The position numbers and the translations under genes are program-made. The notes under the pieces were generated by a model. The model was given only the letters and a program-made list of their open reading frames with translations, did not search any database and had not been told where the DNA came from. A DNA stretch of 64,000 nt from assembly GCA_003150515.1 (NCBI GenBank), contig QALW01000010.1, forward strand, positions 62,001 to 126,000, given 5' to 3'. Below, in pieces: positions 8,229 through 16,296 of this stretch. Origin of the DNA: Selenomonadales bacterium (GTDB lineage Bacteria; Bacillota; Clostridia; Christensenellales; QALW01). Numbering within the stretch: position 1 is the first letter of the stretch; each line of letters starts with the position of its first letter.

Positions 8229-8945
8229 CTATATTATTTTTCCCTTAAGCTTATTAATGCTGCGGGGAATGCTGTCCTGAGCCGTGCCCCAGGGCTTATC
8301 CTTATTTTGATAGTCGAATTTTTTTGTAAACCATTCAACTTCTCCGGCCAGCCGCTCCAGGCTTTTAATTTGAATGCCGGCCAGCTCCTGGATAAATCGG
8401 CTCCTTTCCTTTGCGCTGAGACATGCTTGGGCGCGCTGTATTATCTGGGAGAAATGAGGCTCGCAGAAGCCCTTGCCCTTTTGGAGCAGCTCCTTAAATT
8501 CAATGCTCTTTTCCCAAAGGGACAGCGCCGTATCCATATATCTCTGCATTAATTCCTCTTGCTTTTTGCATATTACGCAGGAATGTTCCTGTTCTTGCTG
8601 AAAATTTATATATTGGTTGATTTGAGCCGCGAGCTTTTGAGGCTTTTGCGCGCTTTTAGCCAGCGCCTCCAGCCGCGCAGTGTTTTTTTTATTATGCTCC
8701 AGCAGATGGGTATGTATTTGCAAAGCCAGGGGCAGCCGCTTGCCTCCGTCGTAGAGCAGTTTAAAATGCCGGGCGCAGAAGCCCAGCTTATTTACTTCTA
8801 ATCTGTAATCGGGAGACATGGCGGCGCCTCCTAAATAGGTGTCCGTAAAATCTGAATCCAGCTTTTGGCGGATGAGGCAGAGAGGACATTCGCAGTCCTC
8901 CTTAAAGGCATCCAGCACCTGGACGGTCTCAATATGATAATCCAT
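8229..8945 (-). CDS. DUF6062-type cysteine-motif protein
   Basis: 238 residues resembling the Firmicutes DUF6062 family, whose function is unknown; the assignment is from memory. The protein has an internal duplication: CPLC followed by GFCARHF in the first half (about residues 20-60), and CVIC followed by GFCEPHF in the second (about 125-165). Each half therefore offers Cys-Cys plus Cys-His, a likely metal-binding set. No signal peptide or membrane segment. It lies 17 nt after the PIN/TRAM gene and is the last gene of the radA operon. Confidence 0.75.
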   Translation of the reverse strand: MDYHIETVQVLDAFKEDCECPLCLIRQKLDSDFTDTYLGGAAMSPDYRLEVNKLGFCARHFKLLYDGGKRLPLALQIHTHLLEHNKKNTARLEALAKSAQKPQKLAAQINQYINFQQEQEHSCVICKKQEELMQRYMDTALSLWEKSIEFKELLQKGKGFCEPHFSQIIQRAQACLSAKERSRFIQELAGIQIKSLERLAGEVEWFTKKFDYQNKDKPWGTAQDSIPRSINKLKGKII

Positions 8946-8962
8946 GCGTTTCTCCTATGATT

Positions 8963-10036
8963 TTATTTTTCCCGGCCGTTTTCAGGGCTCTGGTTTACTT
9001 TGGCAAATATCATCCGGCCGGCGCTGGTCTGCAAAACGCTGGTTACGACGCATTCCACGCTCTGGCCGACGTATGCCCGGCCTCCCTCTACGACTATCAT
9101 GGTGCCGTCCTCAAAATAGGCGACTCCCTGGCCCGGCTCCTTGCCTTCCCGCACAATTTGAAGATTTAATTCTTCGCCCGGCAGCAGCACGGGCTTTACT
9201 GCGTTGCTTAAATCGTTGAGATTTAAAATTTTAACTCCGCCCGCGTGCGCTAATTTATTGAGATTATAATCGTTGGTTATAATTGCGGCGTTCTTATCTT
9301 TGGCCAATTTCAGCAGGCGGTTATCAATATCTCCCTCAAATTCGGAGGAGTCGAATTGAATTATAACCCCTGATTCCTGCAAACGGGCGAGCATATCCAT
9401 GCCCCTGCGGCCGCGCGCCCGTTTAAGCACGTCCTCGCTTTCGGTAAGCCGTTTCAATTCGTTTACCACCGCCTGGCTGATAATAAACGTTCCCGTTAAA
9501 AAGCCCGTTTGTATGACGTCGGCTATGCGTCCGTCTATTAATACGCTGGAATCGGGAATATATGCTTTTTCTCCGTCTCCGCCGCCCGTTAAATCAATTT
9601 TAACCTCGTCCCGGCGCGCAAGAGCGACTCTTATTCCCAATATGCCGAAAGTCAGATAAAGAAGCAGATTTATAATTGTCGCTATGAGGGGGCTGGTAAT
9701 TTGAATGGCCTGCGCTATAAGAAAGGCGATGACTAAGCCCAGAACCAGCCCGAAAAGACATAGGATTAATTCCTTGGTGGGCATTTTTGAAATGCGCTTT
9801 TCAGTTTTGGCTATGCCTTTAGAGATAAACGCGGCGAATTTATCGCTGAAAATAAAAAATATTACCCCCGGAATAATTGCGGCCGCTCCGAAAATTACTC
9901 CTACTCCCGTATCGGTAATAATATCGGCCAGGGTTATTTCAAAATATTTGTTTATAAAATCTATAAGAAAGAATACAAAGCCTATGCCGCAGGCGGCGCC
10001 CAGCGGAAAGGATATTATTTTAAACAGTCGTCTCAT
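8963..10036 (-). CDS. PIN/TRAM-domain membrane protein (YacL family)
   Basis: 357 residues: about four N-terminal membrane helices (residues 1-130), a PIN nuclease-fold domain beginning YIPDSSVLIDGRIADV and carrying further acidic residues (ITNDYNLNKLA), and a C-terminal TRAM-like RNA-binding domain. YacL proteins are inferred membrane-tethered ribonucleases of unproven substrate. Start at 10036 because AAGGGGAAAG precedes it; an in-frame ATG 48 nt upstream lacks a good site. The radA neighbour is the same as in Bacillus subtilis, where radA and yacL are clustered. Confidence 0.92.
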   Translation of the reverse strand: MRRLFKIISFPLGAACGIGFVFFLIDFINKYFEITLADIITDTGVGVIFGAAAIIPGVIFFIFSDKFAAFISKGIAKTEKRISKMPTKELILCLFGLVLGLVIAFLIAQAIQITSPLIATIINLLLYLTFGILGIRVALARRDEVKIDLTGGGDGEKAYIPDSSVLIDGRIADVIQTGFLTGTFIISQAVVNELKRLTESEDVLKRARGRRGMDMLARLQESGVIIQFDSSEFEGDIDNRLLKLAKDKNAAIITNDYNLNKLAHAGGVKILNLNDLSNAVKPVLLPGEELNLQIVREGKEPGQGVAYFEDGTMIVVEGGRAYVGQSVECVVTSVLQTSAGRMIFAKVNQSPENGREK

Positions 10037-10089
10037 GGCAGCTTTCCCCTTTATTTTTTCGGCTTTAATTTTGTTCAGGAACAATTCGG

Positions 10090-11454
10090 CTATTCAAAGC
10101 ATAGCTTCAGGGCTTCGCGTACAGATTGAGCAAAGCATAAATTAAGCCCGCTCTGCGGAAGTCCCTTTTTATTTCCGTTGGGCAGAATAATCCGCTTGAA
10201 TCCCAGCTTCTCGCATTCGCTTATGCGCTTGGCAATGCCAGTTACGGCGCGCAGCTCTCCTGTCAGCCCGATTTCTCCTATAAGCACGGTGTCCTTATCC
10301 ACGGCCTGCGCTCTCAGGCTGGAAACCAGCGCGCATACCATAGCTAAATCCGAGCCCGGCTCGTCCAGGCGGAAACCGCCCGCTACATTTATAAATACGT
10401 CCTGAGTATACAGCTTAAAGCCCAGCTTTTTTTCCAGAACGGCCAGCAGCATGTTCATGCGGCTGTAATCCACTCCTGTTCCAGTCCGGCGGGGCATAGG
10501 GGTAACGGCCGTGCTGCAAAGGGCCTGAAGCTCGCAGAGCACAGGCCTGGAGCCTTCCATGGCGCAGTATACGGCCGAGCCGGGCTCTGTCCGCGGGCTC
10601 TGGCTTAAAAACATTTCGCTGGGATTCTTAACCTCCTCCATGCCGTTTGCGCTCATTTCAAAAACCCCTATTTCATTAGTGGAGCCGAAACGGTTTTTGG
10701 CCGCCCGCAGTATGCGGAAAGTATTGGAACGCTCTCCCTCGAAATATAATACGGTGTCCACAATATGTTCCAGCACTTTAGGACCGGCAATAGAGCCTTC
10801 TTTTGTGACGTGCCCGACTATGAATATGGCGCATCCCATTTCTTTAGCCAGGCGCATAAGGCGTCCGGCGCATTCGCGCACCTGGGAGACGCTGCCCGGC
10901 GCGCTGCTTATATCGGGAGTATAGATAGTCTGAATGGAATCGCAGATTACTATTTCGGGCTTTAGAAACTGAATCTGAGAGATTATATCGTTTAATTCGG
11001 TTTCTGCAAGTATGTAAAGCTCGCCTTCAATCGCGCCCAGCCTGTCCGCCCTGAGGCGCACTTGCTTGGACGATTCTTCAGCCGAGATATAGAGGAGCTT
11101 TCTGCCTGACTGAGAGCATAAAAGCGCCGTCTGGAGCAAAAGCGTGGATTTGCCTATGCCGGGATCTCCCGCGCAGAGCACTACCGAGGCGGGCACTATT
11201 CCTCCGCCTAATACTCTTTCCAATTCGGGTATGCCGCAGGGTATGCGCGAAATTTCAGCAGTTTCAACGTCCTTAAGCTGCACGGCCTTTGCCGCGGTTC
11301 CGTAATGGGCGGAGGAGGCGCTCTGAGAATGCTGGGGCTGGATTTCTTCTTCAATTAAGCAGTTCCAGTTTTGGCAGTTGGGGCACCGCCCCATCCATTT
11401 GCCCGATTCATAGCCGCATTCAGAGCATACGAATCGTGTTTTTACTTTCGCCAA
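10090..11454 (-). CDS. radA: DNA repair protein RadA/Sms
   Basis: DNA-branch-migration ATPase of recombination repair. 454 residues in the classic order: N-terminal zinc finger (CSECGYESGKWMGRCPNC), RecA-like ATPase with Walker A GDPGIGKST near residue 95, the RadA-specific KNRFGSTNEIGVF motif near 258, and a C-terminal Lon-protease-like domain (GGFRLDEPGSDLA). First gene of the operon radA - PIN/TRAM - DUF6062. Cloverleaf repeat B lies directly upstream. Confidence 0.97.
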   Translation of the reverse strand: MAKVKTRFVCSECGYESGKWMGRCPNCQNWNCLIEEEIQPQHSQSASSAHYGTAAKAVQLKDVETAEISRIPCGIPELERVLGGGIVPASVVLCAGDPGIGKSTLLLQTALLCSQSGRKLLYISAEESSKQVRLRADRLGAIEGELYILAETELNDIISQIQFLKPEIVICDSIQTIYTPDISSAPGSVSQVRECAGRLMRLAKEMGCAIFIVGHVTKEGSIAGPKVLEHIVDTVLYFEGERSNTFRILRAAKNRFGSTNEIGVFEMSANGMEEVKNPSEMFLSQSPRTEPGSAVYCAMEGSRPVLCELQALCSTAVTPMPRRTGTGVDYSRMNMLLAVLEKKLGFKLYTQDVFINVAGGFRLDEPGSDLAMVCALVSSLRAQAVDKDTVLIGEIGLTGELRAVTGIAKRISECEKLGFKRIILPNGNKKGLPQSGLNLCFAQSVREALKLCFE

Positions 11455-11530
11455 AAAATAATTCCCCCTTAATCGGCCGCTTTGAGCGGCTTATATTTCT
11501 ATTACATTTGCGCGGCTGACGTTCCGCTCT

Positions 11531-11671
11531 TTGCCGCAATAAAAAGAATCAACGCCGCGGCGCCGGCCGCTTTGCGGGCCTCCGGCCCGCCGGGGCCCCT
11601 CCGGGGCCCTGCCCCCGCGCGCGGGGGCAAGCGGCCGGCCCCGCGGCGTTGATTCTTTATTATTGCGGCAA
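11531..11671. repeat. Cloverleaf palindromic repeat B
   Basis: Arms of 42-43 nt (11531-11572 and 11629-11671) pair almost completely; the differences are a couple of extra bases in the A/T part and one G/C change. They enclose three hairpins: 11574-11590 (7 bp), 11593-11609 (7 bp) and 11611-11628 (about 7-8 bp), the first two with loop TCC. It lies between the radA start and the stop of the propeller gene, both minus-strand, so it could terminate one transcript but also lies in the radA promoter region. Confidence 0.8.
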
Positions 11672-11704
11672 AATTGCAAAAGCCGGCCGGCCCGGAATGA
11701 AAAA

Positions 11705-13708
11705 TTATCCCAGAATATTATACATAAATACGTCTCCTGAGCCGCTGGAGGATTTATCCTCCCATACAATAACCCGGCCCTGGGTTTCGGGCAGAATGGA
11801 AGCCCGCTCCGCGCTGGAAACCCGCATCAGAGTGTTGGCCTTATAGTAATATGCCCAAATCTCCTGGTTGCTGTTGATAACAACGAAATCCGTTCCCAGA
11901 GCGTAGGAGGTAACGCCCGTCTGCAGCAGGGAAACCTCGTTAGTGCTTAAATCCAGCATATACAAGCTGGAGTCAGGCGCCTTATTTTTATCTATCCAAA
12001 TTATAACCTCTCCGTTGTACATGGGCTCGTGCACATACATTCCGGCCGGATAATAATACACCTTTAAAGTCTCGTTTTCCGAACTGGAAGGCAGGGCGAG
12101 CCAGGGGCCCTCGGGCAGGGCGGGAGTATTGCCGGGAGTGGGCGAAGAAGCGGAGGTGTTTTCCAATGAAGCGGAAGGCGCTGAAGTGCTGCCGGCCGAG
12201 GGTGAATCTTCTGCGCCCTGCTCCTGATCTTCCGGATTGTAATTGTCGTCCATTTTAAAATCCGCCCTGAAAATAGCGCTGTTGCCGCTGCCTGACGGAT
12301 CCGCGCCCACCCATAATACGGTGTTCTGGTAAATATAAGGCGCTGAAAGGGCGTAGGCGGTTTCGTGGAATTCTTCTATTACGATATCCTCTTCGCTGTT
12401 CAATTCCAGCAAATAGAGCCTGTCGCTCTCCTCGTCAATTTGTTCCATCCAGGCCAGCAAATCGCCGTACAGGCTTAATTTAGGCCTTAAATTTCCCACT
12501 TCGCGCACCTTGGTTATATCCCCGCTCTGACGGTTCATCTTATATATGATGTTGGTGCCCTTGTGGTCGGTATCCAGCCAGATTATCCATTTATCGCTTA
12601 AAAAATACTCAAAGATTTCTCCGTCTTCTATCTGAGTGGTGGCAATTTTGGTGTATTTCTGAGTGGTAACGTCAAAGAGATAAAGAGTGGTAAGCACGGG
12701 CTTTTCAATAGAACCGTTGCCCGCCGAAAAAAGCAGTTCGCTGCCGTATACGGCCGGACGGTTAATCCGCTTTTCTTCAACCATAATCTGCTTGGCGTTT
12801 ACGCTGTTGTCCATTATTATCATGCCCGACGGCTCGGAGATAAGCGGAGGGCCGGTAGGCGTGGGATTAGCCCAGGCGCCGGGAGGCGTCATGCTTGAAA
12901 GCCCGCCCGGCTGGGTGATTCCGGGGCTTGCCGCGCCGGTGCGGCTGGAATCTTTTATGGAGATTACTAAAATAGCCGCGATAACCGCTATGCAGGCGGT
13001 AAGGAAAATCAGGTTTTCCTTGGCCGAAATGGGCTTGGATTTTTTTCTCTGGGGGCGCTGCGCTTTTTGAGCGCGCATATCCACCAGGTCGGATTCGTCG
13101 CTCTGCTCCTCTTCAGGCAACGGGTTTTTATCAGGCGCGGCCTGCCGGTCTGCGTCCGCTTCATTTGTTTTTGAGCCTTTGAAATTGTCAGCCTGTAAAG
13201 CGCGCTTTTTTGCTTCAGTTTCAGCCGGAGAACTGCCGGCCAGGAAAGCGCGCTTTTTTGCTTCAGTTTCATCCGCAGAACTGCCAGCCAGGAAAGCGCG
13301 CTTTTTTGCTTCGGTTTCATCCGCAGAACTGCTGGCCAGGAAAGCGCGCTCTGTTGCTTCGGTTTCAGTTGCAGAATTGCCGGCCGGGGGAACCTGCTCT
13401 TTTGTTTCGGCTTTAATTGAATTTACCGCTTCGGAATTATCAGCGGCGCGGACGCGTTCCTCTAAGGCCGATCCCTCCGGCATTGAAGCGCCCTGCGCCT
13501 GGCCGGGGGCGTCCTTGGAGGGATTGGCCGAATGAGCCGTAACGGCTTCTTGAGAATCAGAAGACGTTGGCTCCTCGGGCTGAAACGCGCTTTTAAACGA
13601 GCCCGGCTCCTTTTGCGCGGAAGGCTGCTTTTCAGCGGCCGCCCGCGGATATCTGCCTGTGGTTTTGCCGTTTGTTTTATTTTTTTTGGAAAAACTGCTG
13701 TATTTCAT
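11705..13708 (-). CDS. Membrane-anchored propeller-like protein with intracellular repeats
   Basis: 667 residues of unknown function. Residues 1-230 are low-complexity and charged, with four tandem 16-residue repeats of the type TEAKKRAFLAGSSADE (about 104-168). One membrane helix follows (about 230-250, LIFLTACIAVIAAILVIS), then a large outer part rich in short blades such as LYLFDVTTQKYTKIAT and IIYKMNRQSGDITKVR. That pattern suggests a TolB/WD40-like beta-propeller with a Ser/Pro/Gly-rich insert near residue 500. Predicted topology is inside-to-outside. It starts 3 nt after ispF, so it is co-transcribed with ispF and the S4 gene. Confidence 0.8.
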   Translation of the reverse strand: MKYSSFSKKNKTNGKTTGRYPRAAAEKQPSAQKEPGSFKSAFQPEEPTSSDSQEAVTAHSANPSKDAPGQAQGASMPEGSALEERVRAADNSEAVNSIKAETKEQVPPAGNSATETEATERAFLASSSADETEAKKRAFLAGSSADETEAKKRAFLAGSSPAETEAKKRALQADNFKGSKTNEADADRQAAPDKNPLPEEEQSDESDLVDMRAQKAQRPQRKKSKPISAKENLIFLTACIAVIAAILVISIKDSSRTGAASPGITQPGGLSSMTPPGAWANPTPTGPPLISEPSGMIIMDNSVNAKQIMVEEKRINRPAVYGSELLFSAGNGSIEKPVLTTLYLFDVTTQKYTKIATTQIEDGEIFEYFLSDKWIIWLDTDHKGTNIIYKMNRQSGDITKVREVGNLRPKLSLYGDLLAWMEQIDEESDRLYLLELNSEEDIVIEEFHETAYALSAPYIYQNTVLWVGADPSGSGNSAIFRADFKMDDNYNPEDQEQGAEDSPSAGSTSAPSASLENTSASSPTPGNTPALPEGPWLALPSSSENETLKVYYYPAGMYVHEPMYNGEVIIWIDKNKAPDSSLYMLDLSTNEVSLLQTGVTSYALGTDFVVINSNQEIWAYYYKANTLMRVSSAERASILPETQGRVIVWEDKSSSGSGDVFMYNILG
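13205..13396. repeat. 48-bp tandem coding repeats
   Basis: Four near-identical 48-bp units within the propeller-like gene, each containing GAAAGCGCGC and TTTGCTTC(A/G)GTTTC. They are in frame (16 residues each), so copy number can change without breaking the gene. Confidence 0.85.
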
Positions 13709-13711
13709 GTA

Positions 13712-14206
13712 TTATTTATCCTTTTTAATAATAAGAGCGCAGGCTGTGGCCGCAATGCCTTCCTGCCGCCCGGTAAAGCCTAAGCGTTCAGTGGTGGTGG
13801 CCTTAACGCCCACCCGCTCGGGCTCAATTTCCAGCGCCTGGGCAATATTCAGTCTCATCTCCTCTTTATATGGGGAAAGCTTGGGCGCCTGCGCGGCTAT
13901 AACGCTGTCTATATTTATTATCAGAAATCCCTTTTCCGCTAAAAGCCCGCCCACTTGTTTAAGCAGCGCCAGGCTGTCCGCGCCCTTAAAGGCTATGTCG
14001 CTGTCGGGAAAGAGCTGGCCTATATCGGGCAGCCCTGCTCCGCCCAGAAGCGCGTCCATAACGGCGTGCGTCAGCACGTCCGCGTCCGAATGTCCCATAA
14101 GGCCGAGCTCGTATTCTATTTTAACCCCTCCTATTATAAGAGGACGCCCTTTAATCAGGGCGTGCACGTCCATGCCCGTGCCTACGCGCGCGTTCATTAT
14201 ATTCAT
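13712..14206 (-). CDS. ispF: 2-C-methyl-D-erythritol 2,4-cyclodiphosphate synthase
   Basis: Cyclises CDP-methylerythritol phosphate to MEcPP in the MEP isoprenoid pathway. The 164-residue protein has the metal-binding GMDVHAL near the N-terminus, the GHSDADVLTHAVMDALLG motif with the other metal His, and the C-terminal GVKATTTERLGFTGR substrate-binding segment. Its start overlaps the stop of the S4 gene by 4 nt, indicating translational coupling. No ispD is seen nearby. Confidence 0.97.
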   Translation of the reverse strand: MNIMNARVGTGMDVHALIKGRPLIIGGVKIEYELGLMGHSDADVLTHAVMDALLGGAGLPDIGQLFPDSDIAFKGADSLALLKQVGGLLAEKGFLIINIDSVIAAQAPKLSPYKEEMRLNIAQALEIEPERVGVKATTTERLGFTGRQEGIAATACALIIKKDK

Positions 14207-14457
14207 TGCTTTTCCTCCGTGACGGGCTTATACATGCTTGAAGCCTGGTCTTTAAGCGCGTGCTCGTTAAGGGAAAGCACCATAAAGCTGGAGGAACGCT
14301 CTCCAAAATTCAAAGTTATGACGTCGCCGGTTTTTAATACGCAGCCCGCTTTAGCCGGGCGGCCGTTTACGCTCACCCTGCCCGAATCGCAGGCCTCGTT
14401 GGCCACGCTTCTGCGTTTAATCAGCCGGGACACCTTTAAAAATTTATCCAGTCTCAT
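14203..14457 (-). CDS. S4-domain RNA-binding protein (RqcP/YabO-like)
   Basis: 84 residues consisting of one S4 RNA-binding domain: MRLDKFLKVSRLIKRRSVANEA, then SGRVSVNGRPAKAG and a KTGDVITLNFG turn. Small S4 proteins of this type (YabO/RqcP, Hsp15 relatives) bind 50S subunits in ribosome-associated quality control. ATG at 14457 is chosen because AGGTG lies 6 nt upstream; the GTG 9 nt earlier falls inside that site. First gene of the S4-ispF-propeller operon. Confidence 0.92.
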   Translation of the reverse strand: MRLDKFLKVSRLIKRRSVANEACDSGRVSVNGRPAKAGCVLKTGDVITLNFGERSSSFMVLSLNEHALKDQASSMYKPVTEEKQ

Positions 14458-14890
14458 ATTTTTCACCTGTTATTATTAGCGTTTGAGCGCCAAAAAATTA
14501 TATTATTTGCATGCCGCGCATTATTGAACAATATTTCATTTTATATTATAGCACCTTTCATAAGATTTATAAAGAGGTATAAGCAGGGCGAAAGATAAAG
14601 TATACACTCTTTTTACATATGCATATATGCGCATAATAAAATATGGCGGATTGCAGCCGGCGCGGCCCGCGCTTTGCGGGGCGCGCCCAAGGAGGATGCT
14701 TATAAACAATTTTCCGCTTGCGAATATAAAAATTGTATTATAAAATAATATTAAGTATTAAAAATGTTTTTCAATATAACGCGGGGAGCGTTCTCTTCAT
14801 AAAAGAGCAGGGCCCGTTTTAAGGGCTGAAGGCGGAACGGCTCCCCGTGGGACGGCTCATTATTCAAGGCATGATAAAGGAGAAATCTTT
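14458..14890. other. Divergent intergenic region with two structured elements
   Basis: No coding sequence seen. The left two-thirds is AT-rich and probably holds promoters for the divergent S4 and gap genes. A GC hairpin with one mismatch (14659-14670 with 14676-14687) stands alone in it. Just before gap, 14782-14847 folds as a three-way junction: outer stem 14782-14793 with 14835-14847 (one bulge), enclosing hairpins at 14793-14807 and 14812-14826. The latter may be part of the gap 5' leader. Confidence 0.5.
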
Positions 14891-15898
14891 ATGGCGAAAA
14901 TAGGCATAAACGGCTTCGGCAGAATAGGGCGGCTTGCGCTCAGGGCGGCCTTTATGCGCCGGGACGCTGAAATAACGGCGGTGAACGATCCGTTTGTGGA
15001 CGTAGAGTATATGGCGTATATGCTTAAATATGATTCTGTTCACGGCCGCTTTGACGGCACAGTTGAGGCCCGGCCGGGCAGGCTGATTGTAAACGGCCGG
15101 GAAATAGTAGTGTTTAATTGCATGAATCCGGCCGATATTCGCTGGAATACGGCGGGAGCCGAATATATCCTGGAGGCGACGGGCGTTTTTACCAGCATGC
15201 AGAAGGCGGCTCCCCATTTTGCAGGGGGAGCCAAAAAGGTGATTATTTCCGCGCCCAGCCAGGACGCGCCCATGTTTGTTATGGGTGTGAATAACAATCA
15301 ATATACTCCGGATATGAATATAGTTTCCAACGCAAGCTGCACCACCAACTGCCTGGCGCCCCTGGCTAAGGTGATAAATGAGAATTTTGGTCTGGAAGAG
15401 GGGATTGCCACCACAGTTCATTCCACAACCAACAGCCAGAAAACAGTTGACGCTCCTTCCAGGCGGGATTGGCGGGGCGGCCGCGCGGCGGGCGGAAATA
15501 TTATCCCCAGCACTACCGGCGCGGCCCGGGCCCTGGCTAAAGTGCTGCCCGAGCTTAAGGGGCGGCTGACCTGCATGGCTCTGCGGGTGCCCACTCTGGA
15601 TGTGTCCGTCCTGGATCTGACCTGCCGGCTCAAAAAGAGCGCCTCGTATGAGGAAATATGCTGCGCCGTCCGGAATGCAAGCCAGGGCAGCCTCAGGGGC
15701 ATAATGGCTTATACGGACGAGCCTGTGGTTTCGCGTGATTTTACAACCGATCCGCATACCTGCATCTTTGACGCCGGAGCTGGAGTCAGCCTGAACTCCA
15801 ATTTTGTCAAGCTTATAGCCTGGTATGATAACGAATGGGGCTATTCCAATAAGGCGATTGATCTTATTCTTCATATGGCTCAAACGGACGCGCGCTGA
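14891..15898 (+). CDS. gap: Glyceraldehyde-3-phosphate dehydrogenase
   Basis: Oxidises glyceraldehyde-3-phosphate to 1,3-bisphosphoglycerate in glycolysis. 335 residues, full length. N-terminal NAD-binding GINGFGRIGRLALR, active-site SNASCTTNCLAPL with the catalytic Cys near residue 150, then the catalytic-histidine segment (TTVHSTTNSQ) and the C-terminal WYDNEWGYSNK. AAAGGAG precedes the start. Unlike many Firmicutes, pgk and tpi do not follow; gap stands alone. Confidence 0.98.
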   Translation: MAKIGINGFGRIGRLALRAAFMRRDAEITAVNDPFVDVEYMAYMLKYDSVHGRFDGTVEARPGRLIVNGREIVVFNCMNPADIRWNTAGAEYILEATGVFTSMQKAAPHFAGGAKKVIISAPSQDAPMFVMGVNNNQYTPDMNIVSNASCTTNCLAPLAKVINENFGLEEGIATTVHSTTNSQKTVDAPSRRDWRGGRAAGGNIIPSTTGAARALAKVLPELKGRLTCMALRVPTLDVSVLDLTCRLKKSASYEEICCAVRNASQGSLRGIMAYTDEPVVSRDFTTDPHTCIFDAGAGVSLNSNFVKLIAWYDNEWGYSNKAIDLILHMAQTDAR

Positions 15899-16296
15899 AA
15901 GCAATTAATAGTGCCCGCGTTTTTTAAAGGATGAGTTCTGCGCTTTTAAAAGGCTGGGCCCGGCCATGGCCCGGCCGGGCGTTTAAAGCAATTTTTATGC
16001 GGGGCGGGCCTGGAGAAATACGAGCGGAGCATAACGCTTTTTCAGGGGGTTTCCTTTTTAGGAAAAAGCGCCGTGTTCCGCTCGTATTGCATGTTTATAT
16101 CAGAATAGGTTCATTCCGGGCCGGTTCCGCCTGAACTGGGGCGCTGGAAATTAAAAAATCTCCCTTTTGCGGCGCATTGTATTCTGATTGTATAATCTAA
16201 TCCGTTTGAAATGAGCAAAATAAAGTTTACAAACTTTTGGTTGGACAAGCGGGCGGGTTTATTGTACAATTTAAGCTAAAAGGAGCGGATGCGTTT
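15899..16296. other. gap-pbp intergenic region with inverted repeats
   Basis: No gene recognised. It holds an 8-bp GC stem (15958-15965 with 15973-15980) and a larger inverted repeat. In the latter a 12-bp outer stem (16017-16028 with 16077-16088) encloses a smaller CGCTTTTT/AAAAAGCG stem. The latter could end gap transcription, although no T run follows. The promoter for the PBP gene lies at the right end. Confidence 0.5.
16167..16196 (+). promoter_or_regulatory. Promoter of the PBP gene
   Basis: TTGCGG (16167-16172), 18-nt spacer, TATAAT (16191-16196), about 100 nt before the proposed start. Confidence 0.6.

Noticed and set aside
11491..11769. Open frame through cloverleaf repeat B
   Set aside because: Same reason; low-complexity Gly/Arg/Pro translation of palindromic DNA.
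13205..13396. Possible CRISPR array
   Set aside because: The 48-bp units are contiguous, in frame within a coding sequence, and have no variable spacers.
14864..15904. 346-codon open frame opposite gap
   Set aside because: Exact antisense shadow of the glyceraldehyde-3-phosphate dehydrogenase gene; no family similarity.
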